Assembly: GCA_025531455.1 (NCBI GenBank)
Contig: JAMYHL010000015.1
Span: 62,001-126,000, forward strand
Source of the DNA: Apiotrichum sp. Y4204
Lineage: Eukaryota > Basidiomycota > Tremellomycetes > Trichosporonales > Trichosporonaceae
Direction: 5' to 3'
Length of the DNA stretch: 64,000 nucleotides
The notes under the pieces are model-generated. The model saw nothing but the letters and a program-made list of their open reading frames with translations. It was not told the origin of the DNA and searched no databases. Made by a program: the position numbers and the translations under genes. This document shows, in pieces, positions 1-13,979 of this stretch. The stretch's first letter is position 1. Each line of letters starts with the position of its first letter.

Positions 1-3000
1 AATGAGGACCATGTTCGTGGTGGGGTTCTTCGACTTGCGCTGAAGGATGAGATCGAGGGAGCAGTTAATGGCGGTGACAACGTCCGGACGCTCGTCCTGG
101 AGGAGGCGAACTTCAAACTCGTCGTGATTGTGCTCCGCCCGGCCGGTTCCCAGTAGCTCGACAAACATCTCCAACCGCATACGGCTGTTGTGTTGCGTCG
201 CGTTCAGGAATGGCGTACGGCGAACAACCCCGTTCGGGCCCAGTTCGGTGGAAACCAGGGAAATACGGTCCCTGGGGCCCATGCACGCCAGGATGAATTG
301 GAGGGACGAGCGCAACAAACGGACTTTGAGCGGGATGCCATCGCGAGAGGGGCCGACTTGTGTGGAAATGGCAATAACGAGGTCGATGGGAGTGTGGCGT
401 GGCGCGATCGGGATTGCATAGGCGAGGTCGCCCATGCACCCGGGAGGACAATGGTTGGAGTCAAAGTCACTGAACCCAGCCTGTGTGCTCGGTGCGAGGC
501 TGGACGCTCGGGCGGTCGAGGCCGGTGGCATGAGGGATTTCTGCGTGGGCTTTGTGTCCTTGGCGTTTTCGACCAGACGGAGTAGTGTGCTCTTCCACAT
601 TTCATGGCTGCTGCGATCCTTGAAGATAAGGAGGATCTGCTTCGACCCATCGACCTCGTTGTCAGTCGTGATCAGAAGCGACATTTCGTTTTGAGTAGAC
701 GTGTCGGTGACATAGTCGACGTGGCTCAGATGGATCCGGCCCTTGAGCTTGAGGACTGAGTTCTGGCTTTGGCCCTCAGCGCCCTTGTTGAATATGCTGC
801 GAATGCCCGCCTTCTTCTCCTCCTGGATAAATACGAGCGCGGACTCGAAGAGGTAGACATGAAACTCCTTGTTGAGGGTGCCCTTGCGGATAGGGAGAAT
901 GTCGAAAATCTGCAGTTGGCCGATGGTGTCGAGCCCTTGAAGCTGGTAGTTTTGGACGCGGCGCGCAAGGTCCGCCTGTACATGCGAGAAGGGTCCCTGT
1001 CCCTCGCGAGGCATGTTGATGGAGTCGCGAGTGGACCCAGCCGACATCGGGGATGGAGGGAGTTCCGGCTCCACGCCACTCTCCCGACGCGGCCGAGCCG
1101 CGTACTGGCTGCGATCGGTCGCTGAAGGAATTTCTATGGTTACCATTGCAGTGACATGTTGCTTTGGGTTGCCACCCCTGCCGCGACGGACGTAGGGATA
1201 CTCGGATCGGATAGAAATGCGAGGAACGACTACCTTTACCGAACCCTCCGCCGGTGGTGTGCGAGCCGCAAGCGAAGTAGAAGACTCCAGGGGATCGTCG
1301 TGGTCCACTTCCATGTCTTGCACTGATAACCCCGAGTGTGGGGCGACCATCATGCCAGTATCGTTACCGACTAGGGCGGCGAGTTCTGAAGGATTAGCGA
1401 TACTGTCTTCTTCCAGCTCCACAGGGGCGTGCTTTTATCAGAGGCCCCAGACACTTACTGCTCTTCCCGGCAGCACGGTCGCTTCCCGAGGACTGCGTTA
1501 CACGCATTGGCTGGCGACAAACGCCACAAACGCCAATGTGCATGTTGGAGCCTTCTGGCGGCACTCGGCCGTAGACGGTCACGAAGCATTCCTAGGGTCA
1601 GCCCGGTCGTTCAAAGTTCCCGGAAGTGTTCTAGAGCCGTCGCATGGATCTGATCACTCACTTGATGAATGGCGTGTCCACACTCGGGAACAATATGAGG
1701 CTTCTCCCCCGGGAGGCGATAAGTCGAGCTCAGACTCTCGCAGCAGACGGGGCATTCTTGGCTTTCTTGATCGTCTTGGGGCGAAAGGAGGGCCACTTGA
1801 TGAGCAGGATTCTCGTTCATCCTGTATTGATCGTAGACTGCAGATTGTGCACCAGGTGAGGTGAGATGATCCCCAGAAAGGAGCGGCGAGGGTGCGCGCG
1901 AATGGCTTGGATGTGCGAAAGGATGCTGAGGAGGACGCTTTGGTTTGCCACGTTGACCGGGAATGGGAGGACGCCCTGGTGGCGACTGATGACCTGGAGG
2001 CGAGGGGAGGCCGTATGAAGGGCTGGGGAGGGATGGAAGGGACGACGCGGGCGGAGGCGGCGTCGTGGACAGACCTAGTGAGGACGAGCGAGGGGGCCGT
2101 TGGGCCCAGGGGTCGGACAAGTTTAGTTCGAGACCGAGTGGCTCCTCTTCAAGGACAGTGGCAAAGGTCGCTCCTCTGTCGGGCGACCACATTGGAGTGT
2201 TGTGACGAGTGGAGGAATAATCACTCGTTGTTGAAGAAGAGGTAAACTGCGACCACCTCGACGTCCGCTTGGACTCGTCTCCCGACGTGTGGGGATCAGA
2301 GTAGGGATCTGTGCGCTGCGAGCTCGACCCCGGTGACAGGGAAGTCAAAGGCAAAGGATCCGGGCGCTGGAATGCATAACTGGGTGGCGTATGTGGCTGC
2401 CCGGGCTGGGGTGCAGGCTGGGGTGCAGGCTTTGCTTGTTTCACCGAATCTAATACGCAATCAGAAAAGGGACGCAAAGGGGACAGCTGGGGACAGCTGG
2501 GACAGGCATAGCCACAGCAATGGAAGAAAGAGAGAGGGATCAAGAAAAGACAAACAGGGGCGTGAGGGTGAGGGGGCGCGTCGCGGCCTCGAGATACCCC
2601 GGAAGAGGGGTGAGGGAGGGACAGAAAGAGGGACTATGACCTGTGGCCGGTGTCAGACTCACCGGTAGAATTGACAGAGTTCCTGGCCCCGCCGCCGACT
2701 GTACTAGGAGCAGGAGAATGAAGAGAAGACGGTTGAGATTTCTTGTCAGGACTCTCTGGCACTGTCGTAGCCGGCGCATCGAGAAAGCCATCGAGGAACG
2801 ATTCGTTGGGGTCGCGGTGCTTTTTCTTTTTCGATTTGATGCTGCGCGCCGACGACGAGCTCGACAAGGGTGGCCCCTTTGGCAAGCCGGCGAGCGACGC
2901 GGCTGGGTCGCGCCCAAAGTACATTGGTTCGTAGTACATGGTTGCTGATGGCGAGTGGGCGGGTGGGGGAGATTCACAACAGCGGGGCGCGTGTGTGTCG

Positions 3001-5480
3001 TGTGTGGTAGTATCGTCTGGCGTGCAAAGCGCAGAGACAAGGGGCCTGGGAGAAGGAACGGTAATGGGATCAACAAGCAGCAAAGCGGAAGTGGCGGACG
3101 TTGAGGATACTGCGGACGAAGAAGAAGATGTGTGGGGAATGTGAGGAGCAAGGGTTGAGGATGTTATAGGGGTGTGGCCGTCAGTTTTGAGAGTCTGCGC
3201 GTCGCCAGTTGCGATTGCTTCTGTCGGCGGCAGCACTGGCCAGGTGCTGATGGTGGTGTCGGCAGTGTCCCTTGAGCAAGGAGTGGGTACAGAGAACAGA
3301 CAGGTTGGCAAGGATGAAGACTTGTCGAGTTTTGTGTGATGCAGAATGTCCAAGTCTGGCCAGTGTGCAAGGCTCTGACGAGGGTTATGAACGGCACTGC
3401 TTGTCAGGCTCGAGGTCGAGGCAGATGCAGAGATGGGCCCACATCCCACGGACCACCTGTGAGCGGTCCGTGTCTCCAACCTCATGCTACCAGATGCGGC
3501 GTCTGGACTACACATGTACTCCTCGTCACTCCCCTGATCCGGATCAACATCCAGACCAGATAATGGGGAACACGGCCCACTCGATGGTTCCGGGTAATAG
3601 GGACGTGAAGCCGGCGGCGCCGAGGATGTCACGGCTCGAGCCATGAACAGTCTAGGTGAGCACAAGGTCTGCTCCCCAATTAGAGGTGGCGGCTGCTGCC
3701 GCTGCTGATACTCGTGCCGCAATACATGGTGGCTGCTTGGGCGGTTGGCATGCTGAAGACGTTGCTGCGGGGCATGCGGATGCTGCGAGACGCGGCGCGC
3801 GGATCGAGCGGAATGATCGGAACAACGCGACGAGTATGTCGAGTACAGCAAGGGAGGAGTCGAGCTTGGCCGTCTGGCGGTGGCGGCTGTGGCGTCGACT
3901 GTGGCGTATGCGGTGGCATCCATGGCGTCAGGCGACGACAATAGGGTCCCCCTGCTTGACGAATGGCGGACAATGTGGCCAATGTGGATGGAACGCGCCT
4001 CTCGTGCCTCTTTCCCTTGCTCCCGGCGGAGGCGTATCCATCGTCGTCCAGCACGACCGGCTGAAACCGCAGCGGATCGTACTGGGCCAGATCCAGAAGC
4101 AGAAGAAGCACTCTGAGCGCTGGGAACATTGGGCAGGCTCGTCGATCCATGCAGCCTGGGAGAGGAGGTTGGCGTTGTTCGCCTTCCAGCACTCTTCCAG
4201 AAGGATGCCAGTGACCGCCGGCTCTCTGATCTTTCTGGGCGTGGCGGCAGGTGCGGCAGCCTGGGTTCACCTTCGAGGCCATTCTGCGTGACAGATGTCG
4301 ATGCGATGAGTGCTGAAGACGACGACTTTTCCGTCCGAGGTGGTCTGTGCGCAATGGGCTGTTCGAGCAGGGCCGATGGCCAGGATCGTCTCTTGGCCTT
4401 GCTGCTTGTCAGGCGCCGGCCAGAGTCGGGGGCTGAGTGCGAGAGGGATTGTGGGGACTTTGACTGGAACAGTACTGGCAGTGGATACGGTTGCGAGCGG
4501 CAGTTCCAAGTCGCAGGTACAGAGCGACGGCGCGGTACACGCGGTCGAGCTGGCAGTTGGGGAGACCTCACATCCGTTGCAGGGGGCGGCGGAATTGGCT
4601 GGAACTGGCGCGGGTCTGGCAGATCGAGATCATACATGCTGTCCAGCTGCACCTCGAGATCGTGCTCATCTATTCCCTCCGCAAGCACGGGTAAAACGTC
4701 CAGCGGCGTGAGCCTTCCGTCGGACAGCTGGCGAGGCGGCTGTGACTGAATGGCGTCGCTGCGCGTGTCAGCGTGACAACATGCGGTGGCGTCGTTGTTG
4801 AAACAGTATTTAATCATTATTTTGGATCCTGTTGCTGACTATTTTTCTTCGCATTCTGTCCTTATGGTCCTTTTTCCTCCAGTCGCGCTCAGAAAGTTTC
4901 ACGACACTCACGAAAAATCAAGAGATATGCAGATGTCGGCGCGATCCAGGACACAGTCGCTCTCGGGCTCCAACACCTCTGCCTCTTCTTGCTCGTAGTC
5001 ATACTCGCACACCGGATCAGCCTGGATGTGAAAGCTGAACGCGCTCAGTCCACTGATACTGCTTGCGCTCGCAGTGTGTTCAAAGCGGGCCGTGGAAGCA
5101 TACTTTGGGTGGCTGGGAGGTGCACTGAGGGGGATGGTCGAGTTTACTGTGACTGGATTGCCAGCAGGAATGCTCTCCGGTATGTTCGTGACACTCGCTC
5201 CTGGGGGCGGCCGCCACGGCAGGTTGTGGTCGTCGTCGTCGCCGTCCTCTCCGCTGTCGCTCAGCTCGTACACCCGTGTCACTCTCCGTTCCACCATGCT
5301 GCATCCCCACTCGCCCACAGTCGTGGCGGTTGCAATGGACGGGATTGACGGGCTGGGGCTCAAGGCCGGCATGGCAATCGCCCGCAGGACAGCGAACGCA
5401 TCTGGGCGATCGTCGATCAGACTCTCGAGCACGGTCGCGGGCGTGAGGGGCGAGCAGCCGTCGTCGTAGTCGAACTCCAT
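1..5480 (-). CDS. FAR1: FAR1/STE5-type pheromone MAPK scaffold (RING-H2, PH, vWA), 3' end outside window
   Basis: Members of this family tether the mating MAP-kinase module to G-beta-gamma at the plasma membrane. My exon joins are 5480-4912, 4758-2663, 2449-1662, 1591-1459 and 1406-1 (open to the window edge), in phase throughout; at least 1663 residues are visible. The first ~1120 residues are Ser/Pro-rich and look disordered. A RING-H2 finger lies at about 1126-1182 (CPVCCES, then VPECGHAIHQECF, then GVCGVCRQPM) and is split by an intron inside the Cys/His pattern. A PH-like domain follows at about 1340-1475, and a vWA-like domain begins near 1533 (IDLVIAIST). The RING-PH-vWA order is the diagnostic one for Far1/Ste5 scaffolds. 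The start ATG is the first in frame of the 5' exon. The exon 5 acceptor (AAG, with AC opening the exon) is the least certain joint. The symbol is by family resemblance. Confidence 0.8.
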
Positions 5481-7394
5481 CTCATCGTATGCGCGTGCTC
5501 GCGCGGCCGTTTCTGGTAGTTGGCGGTTCGCTTTCGCTGCGACGTCGTGTTACCTGGCGTTGTGAATTCTTTGGTGGCAAAGACTGGAGGAGAGGTGATC
5601 ATTTGATCTTCGGGTTTGTGGCCTTGTGGTGACTTTGATGACACAAAATGGACGTCACTCGTCTGGGGACACGGCGACAACACTGCAAGACATACCCTCA
5701 GCAAAGCGCAAAGACGCCAGACACAGGTCTAGACACCTAGACACCCGGACACGATCACGCGAGCACATAGACACGGATGCAGACCAGATGCTGTGGGATG
5801 GACCGAAAGGTCGCCCCGTGCTCATCTGTACATGCTGTACAGTCATGCAGTCATCGCACTGCACGCGGGGATATGACGGAAACCCCTTGTCCGTCGACCG
5901 AAGCGGCGGTCTATTCTTCCGTTCGTGACCAGGAGTAGAACATCACGCCCGTGTAGCTTGACACACCAAACGCAGAGGGACTAACCCGGCCTGATTGATG
6001 GCATCACTCAGATGAGATCTCGGATACCTCAGAGACCATATCATGACGCCGATAGAACCCGACGAAATTGCGTAGAACAATAGCTGTGGGTGAGGCGTCC
6101 GACGCCATAGGGAGCTGGGGCGTAGAGTGGGGAACGGGGGGCGGCCTTCTTTTGCTCTGTAATACGTCTCTCCGCGCTGTCCGGACCCGCTCCCTCACAC
6201 ACATACACCTGGGCGTCAGCTACGACCCTGGTGCCCGTGGGCTTTGGGGTGCTTGATAAAGCACGGTTTTTGGCCAATGCGCCCCGCGAAGAACCGCCAA
6301 TGTTCGGATCAACTGTGGTCCTTGCGATCAAGGACACTCGTACACTCGGAAGCTCGGAAGCGAGGCGACGGTCAGTCATCGCTGATCGTGATCGGAAAGA
6401 ACTGTTGATGGTCAATGAACAAGTTCTCATGGAAAGGAATCGTACGAATTTGTGGGAGTTGGGAGGGTTGAGACACGATGAATTCGATGCAACAAGCGTG
6501 CAGCGTGGTACGTCATACGGTGAGCGTTCAGAGTGGCGTTATCGGTCCATTGATCCGATCCACACAAATAAAAGCGACGATTCACCTGATGAAACGGATC
6601 TGAATGAGTTTTATCTTTTGATTCGATTTGTACTCCTCAACAGCATTGGGTATCAAAGCGACCAGCAGCATATCCACCAGCACTGCAGCATACGCATACC
6701 TGACACCGATTTTCTGATGTACTCAACAGTCGCGACCGCTGCAAGGTGGAAGTTTCAATGGAACGATGTACTATATACTATGGAATCGCTGCTGCCGTGT
6801 TTGGACGTCTGCTCGGTTTGGAAGTCATCTAACATGTCGTGCCGTGCCATGTTCTGTAGCACGTACTTCCTTCGACGGTCATCTCATTAATCGTCCATTG
6901 CGCACTACCTGGTGGCTTTTCGCGTACGGCGCGAAAATCGAGATCAAGTTCTGAGGATTTCAGGTACTTGCTAGCTTGCAAGCTTGCGCATCACAGTCGC
7001 GCGCGCACACGAGCGCACAGTGGTACTGGCCCGCCCAATGATCGTTGTCGCACGACAAGGCGACTCCGCAAGAACGTCAGCGACCGCGGTCTCGAGAAGG
7101 GGGAGTGTCAGTGCCGAGAGGCGGAAGAATGTCGGACCTCCCCAAACACCCCAACACATGACAGGCACAGCGGCCATCATGGCCGTAGGCAGAAGGTCCT
7201 CCCCAAACTCGAGCGCGACCGTGTCCGCCAGCTCGAAGCCCGGAGCCCGGAGCCTGGAGCCTCTGGATCTCGCCGCTGTATGACTGCGACGTGAGGTCAA
7301 AATACAGATACTGATATCTATAAACAAACGCTGAGACTCTTTCGACCCTCGACGCGCTCGACGCGACCACCCCCCGCGGGACAGCTTCCGCGCT
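5481..7394. other. Intergenic, no gene recognised
   Basis: This 1.9 kb upstream of the scaffold gene has no ORF with a recognisable protein signature. A 219-codon plus-strand ORF at 6231-6890 has no family features and sits in locally AT-richer DNA. A perfect 8-bp inverted repeat (TTTTCGCG / CGCGAAAA, 5-nt loop) lies at 6917-6937 and resembles an E2F/MBF-type site. The region probably holds the scaffold promoter and tRNA upstream sequence. Confidence 0.5.
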
Positions 7395-7472
7395 ATCGCT
7401 ATGGCCTAGTGGGACGGCGCCAGGCTCATACGTGACACCTGGAGATCGCAGGATCGAAACCTGCTGGCGATA
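7395..7472 (+). tRNA. tRNA-Met (CAT anticodon) with 6-nt intron
   Basis: The cloverleaf folds fully. Acceptor stem is 7395-7401 with 7465-7471 (one T-G pair), D stem 7404-7406 with 7416-7418, anticodon stem 7420-7424 with 7438-7442, T stem 7448-7452 with 7460-7464. The internal A box TGGCCTAGTGGG and B box GATCGAAAC match Pol III consensus. The anticodon loop is 13 nt instead of 7; placing the intron after position 37 leaves CAT at 7427-7429 and a 6-nt intron at about 7431-7436. The T loop starts with A instead of T, an oddity. I take it as elongator rather than initiator because an intron-bearing initiator would be unexpected; this is inference. Confidence 0.8.
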
Positions 7473-7479
7473 TATCTGC

Positions 7480-7484
7480 TTTTT
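7480..7484 (+). terminator. Pol III T5 terminator of the tRNA
   Basis: A run of five T residues begins 8 nt after the tRNA discriminator base, the usual Pol III stop signal. Confidence 0.7.
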
Positions 7485-8095
7485 GGGTGGTTACGGAGCG
7501 CTTCGACGCGGGGGCGCGGCGCGGAATACAGTACGCTACATTTGATGGCGATCTGGCGACTTTGACTGGTTAATGTCTGGCGTCCGGATATGGGATCTGG
7601 GCGCGGGTCGTGCACCCGCTGCGCTGCGGGTTGCGTCGCGTATCCGCCCGAGGCGCTCTTTTCTCGCCGACCGTGTCTGTATTAGGGCTAGAAGGGCTGG
7701 TCAGTAGGGAGCAGATACCGCCGATAAACAAGCAGTACAAGCCGAGAAGGGCGTGTGTTCGTTCCGGCATGCCTCCAGGAAGGTTATTGGGGTTTGCGCT
7801 GACTCAAAAGCAGCACACAGCTCTCGGTCAGATTGCCAAGCTTCGCGACGAACGATAAAAGCGTCATCTCTGCCGCGAATCAGCTCCTTCACAACCCTTC
7901 CGCGACCTCCCCTCTCAACAACTCTCCCCCCGCAAGCTGCTTCACATCTCCCTGGCGCCTCGAGTGCCAAGCACCTCGTCGTCCGTATTTGTAGCATGCG
8001 AACTCGTAGTTAGCACTGCGTTTGCAGGCGGCTTCGCAACATGAACTTTTCATTTCCTTTTCTACCTAGCGAGACGGAAATGCCCTTCCGCAACC
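7485..8095. other. Intergenic between tRNA and ATP2 3' end
   Basis: No coding exon or RNA gene recognised. The 3' untranslated region of the minus-strand ATP2 gene must lie at its right end. Confidence 0.5.
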
Positions 8096-10159
<2,064 letters not shown>

Positions 10160-11106
10160 GTCGCCGGGTTTTAGAGAGAGGGTGAAGAGGGGGGGTAAGA
10201 GAAGGGAGTATGAAGAAAGAAGAGGTGGTGTCGAGGACGACGAAGTAGATGCAGGAGGTGGTGCCGCGAGCCGAGGGAGTGGGGACACGGGGGGAACGGG
10301 GGGAACGGGGGAAGCAGGGGGGGGAAGGCAAGCCTGCAGCGAAGCACGCACCTGGTTGGACCTGGGGAGAGCCAGGCGGTGGTTGGCTGCGCCTGGCTGG
10401 GGGATTTTTCTGCCCAGCCTACCCAGCGTGTCGCGCCCACACGGACGGACGGGTTACTGGACTGGCTGACTGGCTGGCTGCCACTCACCACCACTGAGAG
10501 ACTGACTCACCCCGGGCCTGCCCAGTTGGTGCGACGGAGGAACTGGGGGTAGGCGGGCGGGGCAAATGGGCGCTATCGGAGCACTTCGCGGACAGACAGA
10601 GACGGATTAAGGGACTAGCAAGCAAAGGGAAGGAGCCAATGGCCAACCATAATGCTGGGCCTTGGCTGGCACCTGGGCTGGGTGCTTTCGGCATTATTGA
10701 ATGTGGCACATTGTGTTGTCACCATACTCATGGTGCTCTGATGAGTGCGCCAGTGGCCAGTGCCTTTTTTCGGCTCTGGCTTCCGAAAAGATGCGCCGTT
10801 CACCGAACAGCCGAGGTGGGTCACCTATGAAAAAGGAGCGAGCCGCGCGAGCAGAAGATAATCATTAGTGCATGGGACTCTCACGAGAACTGCATGGAGA
10901 TCACGCGCATCTTGCCCATCAGGCACTCTGGCGATCCGGCGCGATCCGACGATCCCAAGCTCAAGATCGCTGGACGGACATCTGGGGCATGCCCGTCCTG
11001 CCCAAAGACGGAACTTCTAACATTTCGACGGTTCGACGGTCGCGCGCCATCAAGCATCAAGGCAAGGACAGCCTTTGTCAACAACCTGTCCACCCCCACA
11101 GCCGCA
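10160..11106. promoter_or_regulatory. Divergent promoter region ATP2 / mL59
   Basis: This 947-bp gap separates the divergently transcribed ATP2 and mitoribosomal mL59 genes, so it must hold both promoters. A CCAAT pentamer at 10636-10640 could bind a HAP-type complex, which controls respiratory genes in other fungi. That role is inference from the motif and neighbours. No ORF of interest was found. Confidence 0.5.
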
Positions 11107-11807
11107 ATGTTCCGCCGCTTCCTGTCCTCGGCAGCCACGACCGCTGCGCAGGCGACTCCTGCCGCCGCGCCGACGACCGTGGACGCTGCGCTCCTCCCGC
11201 CTGTTCTCCAGCGCCACATCCACAAGGAGCTCAGCAAACTGCCGGCGTCGGCAAAGCGCGTCGTTCGCAACCCGTTCATCATCCACTCCTACAACAAGGA
11301 GGTCCTCACGAGGTAGGCGATAACCAAGGCGGTCAGGAGGACTTGTACGGTTCTCCCGCCCTTCCGACGCGTAATGCTCACGAACAGCCGTAATGACCTT
11401 CCCGAGGAGGCGCACAGGCAGCGCGTCCACATCCCGCCGTCTTTCTCGGTCCGCCGGCAGAAGCAGCTGCTGGAGATGTATCCGGCGCACCACCTCCCGT
11501 CCTCGCCGACAAACCCGGTGACCAGCTTGCCCGTCAAGCTCGAGGACGGCACGGTCGTGACGTGGGAGGGCAAGTGGAAGAAGCTCCGCCGCCGGGATCT
11601 GTACACGAAGCGCAAGTCCATGTTCAAGGGCACGCAAGCGGAGCGCGACCGCGACCAGAGGATCCAGGAGCGCGAGGACCGCTTGGCGTCCATGGACAAG
11701 CGCATTGCGGACTGGAAAAAGGTGCGTCGCACAACAAAGACGTCATTGCTCACGGACAGGGCAAGACGGAGGCCAAGGCGCTCACGAAGCCGTCGCTTCC
11801 CTTCTAA
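11107..11807 (+). CDS. MRPL25: Mitochondrial large-subunit ribosomal protein mL59 (Mrpl25 family)
   Basis: Component of the mitochondrial 54S large ribosomal subunit. Exons 11107-11312, 11388-11721 and 11760-11807 give 588 nt, 195 residues. The N-terminus is a short Arg/Ala/Ser presequence (MFRRFLSSAATTAA). The family is recognised from the RNPF...HDP/SVRRQK-type core: here VVRNPFIIHSYNKE, then PPSFSVRRQKQLLEMY, followed by a basic C-terminal helix rich in Arg, Lys and Glu. The last exon encodes only 15 residues and the stop. Divergent from ATP2, fitting co-expression of mitochondrial biogenesis genes. The assignment is from motif memory, without alignment. Confidence 0.75.
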
Positions 11808-12936
11808 GCATCGCGGTTGGTTGTGTATCATGCATCATTCATACGACAGCAGAGGGGTTGAATGAGGAGGGGTGAACGCTGATGACTGATGCTAACGCGG
11901 AGCCTTGGAGCTTCAGTCAATATTGATAGATAGGGAGCTGGGAGCTTTGACTCTGATTCTCCAAACGCGGGGTTAACTTGATCGGCTTGGCTGAGCAGAG
12001 ACCATGGGCTACAGGAAAGTGGTCTAAATGTTCACGTAAAGCTCGCTAGGCATTGGCGGTATTTGAACAACCAGCGGAGCCCGTTGGACTACTGCCGATG
12101 GCGACCAATACATTATGGCTCCCGGCTCGAAGAAGCGCTCCTATCAATGAGATTAGAGACGGCATTTGCATTTGTCACTAAAATACGCGTAGGCTCTGCA
12201 ACCAATGTCGTAACTCTTGCCTGCATGTTAGTTGTTGACCTGTGGGGCTCGGTCCTACAGAGCTTCGATCTCATTATGGACGTTGCCTGATCAACAGAAC
12301 TCTGCCAGCTAGGATACTCAGTCTCCCTGCAGGCTACCCCCGCCGTATATACTTTGCTTGTGCCTCTCGAAACACGAGTCTAAATGATGGATATGCATCA
12401 TCGAGAGGAGTCAGAGTGACACAGCTCTCGTACAGCTCGACGTTGAATGCATCGTGGGTCCAGCACAGATAGACAAATACGATATCCATGTCCTGGGGGG
12501 TTTAAACCCTGAAACCCGCCATACCCTCGGCGATTCCGAAGGTTGAGATAACGCCGAACCAGTGGGCGGCTTGGTGAATGGCGTCTGGCCCCTTCGGAGC
12601 GTCACGGAACAGGAGAGCAACCTGCACAAGCAACGAGCAACGGTCGTTGCCGGCTTGATCCTGCAAGTGGAGGCAAGCCGCAAGCTGGGCCATGGGCCAG
12701 ATGAGTGGCCGGCGAGCGGGAGCATTTTTAATGATGCGTGATGCGCTGATCCTGGCTGGCTGGCGAGAGCGAGGAGCAAGGAGTGCTGCCTGCCGAGGTG
12801 CACCGAGGTCTGGCGCAGAGTCTGCAGTGCGCTGAGTGCCTGCAGCCAGTCGGCACCACCACTGCACCCGAGTTGAACACTTCAAGTCGAGTGCACACCA
12901 CCACCACCACCACTCTCCACCAAACTCGAAATCAAG
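11808..12936. other. Intergenic between mL59 and QCR7
   Basis: 1.1 kb with no recognisable exon. It contains the mL59 3' end and the QCR7 promoter. CCAAT pentamers occur near 12104 and 12200. ORFs on the minus strand at 12411-13152 have no family signature and overlap the QCR7 leader. Confidence 0.45.
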
Positions 12937-13887
12937 ATGGTTCTGCTGGGCGGCCCTATGGGTATCTCGTGAGTCTTCGCACTCGGCAGCACTGCTGTGG
13001 GGAAACAGTATATGCTGACGCTGCTTTCTCGAATCCCGCCCCAAACTCGCGATCACCGTCTCCTCGCCGTTCCGTCCCCGATCCTGTTCGCGAATGTCCA
13101 TGTCCATGTCGATGTCGATGCTTCCCCTGTTCGCCGTCGCGCTCGCGCCCATCCCTCTCGACTGCTATTCCGCACACCTCACCTACTCGCGACAATGATC
13201 CCCTTCTCCCTCTCCCTCGCCGGCTGTGATTGCGCCCATTCCCTCTCGCCCCAACTCTCGCGATCTCCCGCGTTGCCCGGCCGTTTCCGTTTCCGCGAAC
13301 AGTTTTGCCTCGTGCATCAAGGCGTTCTCGCCCTCCCTCTTCAACAGCCTCAAGCCTGTCGCCAACGCGTACATGCGCGCCGCTGGCCACCGCAAGGTTG
13401 GCCTCAAGTACGACGACCTGATCATCGAGGAGCGTGACGACGTCGCCAAGGTGAGTCCGTGGTCGGGTGGAAGCTTGTGCGACGGCACCGGCATCGCGAG
13501 GATCGGAGTGCGCGCAGCGGAATGTGCCTACCCAAAAGGAGTTCATACAGCATCGAGCGCGGTCCGAGGCGAGTGTGGGAAGCGCACTCTTGGCGAGACA
13601 TCGGAGCTGCCGTCACAACATTCGTCCACCTGCGCCTCCCTGACCTTCACCCACATATCTAACCCCAGGCTATCTCGCGTCTCCCCAAGGAGGAGCTCTA
13701 CGACCGTGCCTACCGCTTCCGCGTTGCGTTCCAGCAGGACTTGATGCGCCGCCCCTTGCCCAAGGAGCAGTGGCTCAAGGCCGAGGACGACGTCCGCTAC
13801 CTCACCCCCCTCATTGAGGAGGTTGCCAAGGAGGACAACGAGCGTGCCTACTGGGACACCATCGTTGTTGAGCGCAAGGCCGTCTAA
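12937..13887 (+). CDS. QCR7: Ubiquinol-cytochrome c reductase subunit 7 (14 kDa)
   Basis: Small matrix-side subunit of respiratory complex III. Exons 12937-12968, 13303-13450, 13669-13887; 399 nt, 132 residues, a normal length. The conserved core is visible as HRKVGLKYDDLIIEERDDVA, then ELYDRAYRFRVAFQQDL and the PLPKEQW motif, ending near YLTPLIEEV. The first exon supplies only about 11 residues, and intron 1 is 334 nt, far longer than the usual 45-80 nt here. Intron 2 is 218 nt. Convergent with the PQ-loop gene, with 92 bp between stops. Confidence 0.93.
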
Positions 13888-13979
13888 GCTGTGTGCTTTT
13901 TCCCAAAAACAGTAGACATTATGCAAAACAATCGGCGATCTTGGCATTATAAGTCTACAGAACCGAGCTACGACTCGGT

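Noticed and set aside
6231..6890. 219-codon ORF as a gene
   Set aside because: No motif, no typical codon bias, no promoter or splice features.
11050..11637. 195-codon minus-strand ORF opposite mL59
   Set aside because: Arg/Leu-rich antisense shadow crossing the mL59 intron.
13302..13303. snoRNA within QCR7 intron 1
   Set aside because: I looked for C (RTGATGA) and D (CTGA) boxes with flanking complementarity and found none that pair.
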